From assembly GCA_028065725.1 (NCBI GenBank), contig JAPTVL010000141.1, forward strand, positions 14,953 through 23,317: DNA of 8,365 nucleotides. Reading direction: 5' to 3'. The notes below the pieces were generated by a model. The model saw nothing but the letters and a program-made list of their open reading frames with translations. It made no database searches and was not told the origin of the DNA. The position numbers were made by a program, and so were the translations under genes. How positions within the stretch are numbered: position 1 is the first letter of the stretch; every line of letters begins with the position of its first letter. This stretch comes from Betaproteobacteria bacterium (GTDB taxonomy: Bacteria; Pseudomonadota; Gammaproteobacteria; Burkholderiales; Rhodocyclaceae). Shown piece by piece: positions 5,973 to 8,365 of the stretch.

Positions 5973-7082
5973 ATGTGGGCCCGTATCGTCGCGCTCGTGA
6001 TCAAGGAGTTTCTCGCGCTGCTGCGCGACAAGGCCAGCCGTTTCGTGCTGATCGGCCCGCCGGTGATCCAGCTCCTGGTGTTCAGCTATGCCGCCAGCTT
6101 CGACCTCAACCATGTTCCCTACGCGGTGTACAACGAGGACGCCGGCTACGCCTCGCGCGAATTGCTGGCGCGCTTCAGCGGGGCGGGAACCTTCACGCAG
6201 GTGGCCACGGTACGCGACGAGGCGCAGATCGCCACGCTGATCGACGACAAGTCGGCGCTCATGGTGCTGCATATCGGGCCCCATTTCACGCGCGACCTGC
6301 TGACCCACCGCTCCGCCGGCCTGCAGGTCATCCTCGACGGCCGCGATTCGAACACGGCCTCGCTCGTGCTCAACGACGTCAACGGCATCCTGCTGGATTT
6401 CAACCAGGAGTGGGCCGCGGCGCACGGGTGGTCGCGGCAGCCGGCGCGGCTCGACATCCGCGCCTGGTTCAATCCCAACCTGCTGTCGCGCTGGTTCATC
6501 GTGCCGGGCATCGTGGCCCTGATCACCCTGGTGGTGACCCTGCTGGTCACGGGGCTTTCGGTGGCGCGGGAGCGCGAAATGGGCACCTTCGACCAACTGT
6601 TGGTCACGCCCATGCGCCCGGCCGAAATCCTGCTCGGCAAAGCCATTCCGGGCTTCATCGTGGGCGGCGCGGAGGGCGCGTTCATCGCGCTGGTGGCGGT
6701 GGCGTGGTTCCATATTCCCTTCGTCGGCAGCGTGCTGGCGCTGGCCCTGGGCATGTTCTTTTTCCTGCTGGCGGCCATCGGCGTCGGGCTCATGATTTCC
6801 TCGCTGGCCGTGACCCAGCAGCAGGGCCTGCTCGGCGTGTTCCTGTTCATGGTGCCGGCCATCATCCTGTCCGGCTTCGCCACGCCCATTGCCAACATGC
6901 CCGCGGCGGTGCAGTTTCTCACCCTCATCAATCCGATGCGCTATCTGCTCGTCATCGTGCGCGGGGTGTTTCTGGAAGGCAGCGGCGTGCACGATCTGCT
7001 GCCGCAGTTCTGGCCGCTGGCGCTCATCGGCCTGGCCAGCATGACGGCCGCGGCGTGGCTGTTCCGGCACCGCATGCAGTAA
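5973..7082 (+). CDS. ybhR: YbhR-like ABC-2 permease
   Basis: This 369-residue inner-membrane permease is the partner of the YbhS-like protein and completes the heterodimeric channel (E. coli YbhR has 368 residues). Start at 5973 (MWARIVALVI), 2 bases after the preceding stop, with AAGAGG (5956-5961) 11 bases upstream; a longer open frame back to 5619 is only read-through of the upstream gene in another frame. Layout matches its partner: connector KEFLALLRDKASR (11-23), TM1 (24-41), periplasmic domain (42-172) ending in AWFNP (164-168), TM2 (about 173-196), coupling segment VAREREMGTFDQLL (197-210), then helices near 222-245, 250-277, 284-302 and 346-364. The motif PMRPAEILLGK (213-223) and the ending LINPMRYLLVIVRGVFLEG are family hallmarks. 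Its sequence differs enough from the YbhS-like protein to show old rather than recent duplication. It is the last gene of the operon and converges on the hydrolase gene, 19 bases between stops. Confidence 0.93.
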   Translation: MWARIVALVIKEFLALLRDKASRFVLIGPPVIQLLVFSYAASFDLNHVPYAVYNEDAGYASRELLARFSGAGTFTQVATVRDEAQIATLIDDKSALMVLHIGPHFTRDLLTHRSAGLQVILDGRDSNTASLVLNDVNGILLDFNQEWAAAHGWSRQPARLDIRAWFNPNLLSRWFIVPGIVALITLVVTLLVTGLSVAREREMGTFDQLLVTPMRPAEILLGKAIPGFIVGGAEGAFIALVAVAWFHIPFVGSVLALALGMFFFLLAAIGVGLMISSLAVTQQQGLLGVFLFMVPAIILSGFATPIANMPAAVQFLTLINPMRYLLVIVRGVFLEGSGVHDLLPQFWPLALIGLASMTAAAWLFRHRMQ

Positions 7083-7101
7083 ACCCGCCCAGGCGTTGTC
7101 C

Positions 7102-8226
7102 TCAGGCCTGCTGGGCAATGATCCAGGCGGCGATGACCGGCCAGACTTGCTTCAGCGTGCGCGCGCCCATGAACAGGCCGACATGCCCGCCCGGAACCAT
7201 GCGCTTTTCGATCCGCGACTTGGGGGTGCCGAAGAGATGCTCGGCGGCGAACACCTGTTCGCTGCTGGTGATGTCGTCGCGCTCGCCGGCCAGGAGAAAG
7301 AGCGGGCAGGTGATGGCTTTCAAGTCGAGCCTGCGGCCGAGCGCCACGTACTCGCCTCTGGCCAGCAGGTTGCGCTTGAACAGCCGGTCGATGACCTGCA
7401 GATACCAGCGCCCAGGAAGGTCGAGCGGGTTCTCGTACCAGCGCTCGAAGGCCTCGGTCTTGGACAGCCAGGCCGGATCGTCGATGTGCTCGTACAAATC
7501 GATGTGTTCCTGCACGTAGTGCTGCTCCGGGTGCATGTTCTTCCAGCCGGCGAGCATGAACTTGCCCAGCATGAGACCGTTGCCGGCGGCGACCAGATCC
7601 TCGTAGAAGAGCATCGGGCTTTCCTTCACCATCTTCACCAGCGGACCGCGCCCGGCATGGGTGTCGATGGGCGATCCCGCCAGCACCAGGCTGGCGACCT
7701 TGTGGGGAAAGCGCGCCGCCAGCATGGCCGCCATCCAGCCGCCCTGGCATAGGCCGACGAGATGCACGCGCCCGCCGAGGTCGTCGATGCAGGCGAGCAG
7801 CTCGGCGAGGTATTGATCGACCTCGAGATCCTTCATGTCCGGCGTGGCCGAATGCCAGTCGGTCAGGTGCAGGTTCGCCACTCCGCCCGCACGCAGGGTC
7901 TGCATCAGGCTCTGGCCTTCGTGGTAGTCGGCGATCATGGATGTGTGCCCCGCATAGGGGGCATCGACCAGGGTCGGAAGGCCCGGAGCGCCCGGAGCCG
8001 AGTAATCGCACAGGTTCAGGGTGCGAAGAGCCAGGCGCACGCTGTGCGCCGTTGCAAGCCGGGGTTTGAGGCCGCCATGCAGGCGCGCTTCTTCGTCGAG
8101 GAACTTGACATTGCGCGCGGCGAGCTCGAGGCCCTGTTCGGCGAGGTCGGCGGCGAGCTGCACCGGCCAGAAAAAGGCCGAATTGATATTGACTTTGGAG
8201 GTCTCGTGACTTTGCGTGGTGGACAT
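7102..8226 (-). CDS. PhaC-like (class III type) alpha/beta hydrolase, polyhydroxyalkanoate synthase-like
   Basis: This 374-residue alpha/beta-hydrolase-fold protein resembles polyhydroxyalkanoate synthases, which polymerise 3-hydroxyacyl-CoA into storage polyester. The nucleophile box is VGLCQGG with C160 (class III PhaC has GICQGG, where most lipases have Ser). The acid is D317 in LLAGERDDIT and the base is H348 in PGGHVGLFMG, so the Cys-Asp-His triad is complete. LTDWHSATPD (121-130) matches the PhaC LIDWG-P region, and DLKAITCPLF (301-310) matches the strand before the acid. The length is close to class III PhaC (about 355) and far below class I (about 590). The first 70 residues form a helical region I do not recognise. 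Start at 8226 (MSTTQSHE): the frame runs 24 codons further up but that part is Arg/Cys-rich and overlaps the upstream gene. It begins 2 bases after the P-type ATPase stop, so translation may be coupled. No PhaE, PhaR or phasin is in the window, so polymerase activity is unproven; an esterase or depolymerase role is possible. Confidence 0.82.
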   Translation of the reverse strand: MSTTQSHETSKVNINSAFFWPVQLAADLAEQGLELAARNVKFLDEEARLHGGLKPRLATAHSVRLALRTLNLCDYSAPGAPGLPTLVDAPYAGHTSMIADYHEGQSLMQTLRAGGVANLHLTDWHSATPDMKDLEVDQYLAELLACIDDLGGRVHLVGLCQGGWMAAMLAARFPHKVASLVLAGSPIDTHAGRGPLVKMVKESPMLFYEDLVAAGNGLMLGKFMLAGWKNMHPEQHYVQEHIDLYEHIDDPAWLSKTEAFERWYENPLDLPGRWYLQVIDRLFKRNLLARGEYVALGRRLDLKAITCPLFLLAGERDDITSSEQVFAAEHLFGTPKSRIEKRMVPGGHVGLFMGARTLKQVWPVIAAWIIAQQA

Positions 8227-8228
8227 GA

Positions 8229-8365
8229 CTAGACGATGACGAAGCGCCGGAATGCAAGGTGCTTGGTTGCGTCGAGCGCCAGGGCAAACACGGCGCACGA
8301 GGCGAGCAGGCCGGCGACGAGCGCCGGCGGCACCGGCGCCATGAGCCAGCCCAGCGTGGCGAGAA
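8229..8365 (-). CDS. Probable P-type cation-transporting ATPase, C-terminal fragment
   Basis: The minus strand reads open from the window edge to a TAG at 8229-8231, giving 44 residues. They form a hydrophobic helix (GWLMAPVPPALV followed by GLLASCAVFALALD) and then a short basic tail, KHLAFRRFVIV. A last membrane helix beginning near a GWLM-P-P turn, then an acidic residue, K and F-RRF at the very end, is the pattern at the C terminus of type II/III P-type ATPases (plasma-membrane H+ or Mg2+ transporters). None of the catalytic motifs can be seen, since they lie outside the window. The end of this gene and the start of the PhaC-like gene are 2 bases apart, so they are probably one transcript. 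Another polytopic membrane protein with a similar tail remains possible. Confidence 0.55.
   Translation of the reverse strand, partial: LATLGWLMAPVPPALVAGLLASCAVFALALDATKHLAFRRFVIV

Noticed and set aside
7087..7116. GCCCAG/CTGGGC inverted repeat between the convergent YbhR-like and PhaC-like genes as a terminator
   Set aside because: Only 6 bp with an 18-base loop, partly inside the hydrolase coding end, and no T-run on either strand.
5930..7519. A 529-codon plus-strand frame spanning the YbhR-like gene and the end of the hydrolase gene
   Set aside because: It crosses two real genes in the wrong frame and gives a repetitive Arg/Pro/His-rich product without recognisable domains.

Overview
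This is a high-G+C Gram-negative window. The proteins look proteobacterial, and I lean towards a beta- or gammaproteobacterium because the efflux proteins resemble Escherichia coli YbhG/F/S/R and TolC and there is a polyhydroxyalkanoate-synthase-like hydrolase. The genus cannot be fixed from the sequence alone. I see no tRNA, rRNA, CRISPR array, insertion sequence or phage gene. Almost all of the window is coding.

Layout, left to right. (1) 1-181, plus strand: the last 59 codons of a universal stress protein. (2) 182-416: a 235-base convergent gap with a strong hairpin (199-227) and a short tandem repeat. (3) 417-1835, minus strand: a TolC-family outer-membrane channel with a signal peptide. 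(4) 1836-1990: a 155-base divergent promoter region. It holds an FNR/Crp-like dyad (1910-1923) with a -10-like hexamer at exactly the same distance on each side. (5) 1991-7082, plus strand: a tight four-gene operon of HlyD-type periplasmic adaptor, fused double ABC ATPase, ABC-2 permease and second ABC-2 permease. Gene order, protein lengths and motifs match the E. coli ybhG-ybhF-ybhS-ybhR set. (6) 7102-8226, minus strand: a PhaC-like alpha/beta hydrolase with an intact Cys-Asp-His triad. (7) 8229-8365, minus strand: the C-terminal tail of what looks like a P-type cation ATPase, ending 2 bases before the hydrolase start.

How the genes fit together. The adaptor, ATPase and two permeases plus the divergent channel make a complete tripartite ABC-2 efflux pump in one locus. 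The permease heterodimer and its ATPase would sit in the inner membrane, the adaptor would span the periplasm and the TolC protein would provide the outer-membrane exit. The substrate cannot be read from sequence. The flanking genes (universal stress protein, P-type ATPase, PhaC-like hydrolase) suggest a stress or energy-limitation neighbourhood. The FNR-like dyad hints that the pump may be controlled by an FNR/Crp-family regulator. This regulatory reading is the most interesting hypothesis in the window, and it is an inference from short motifs.
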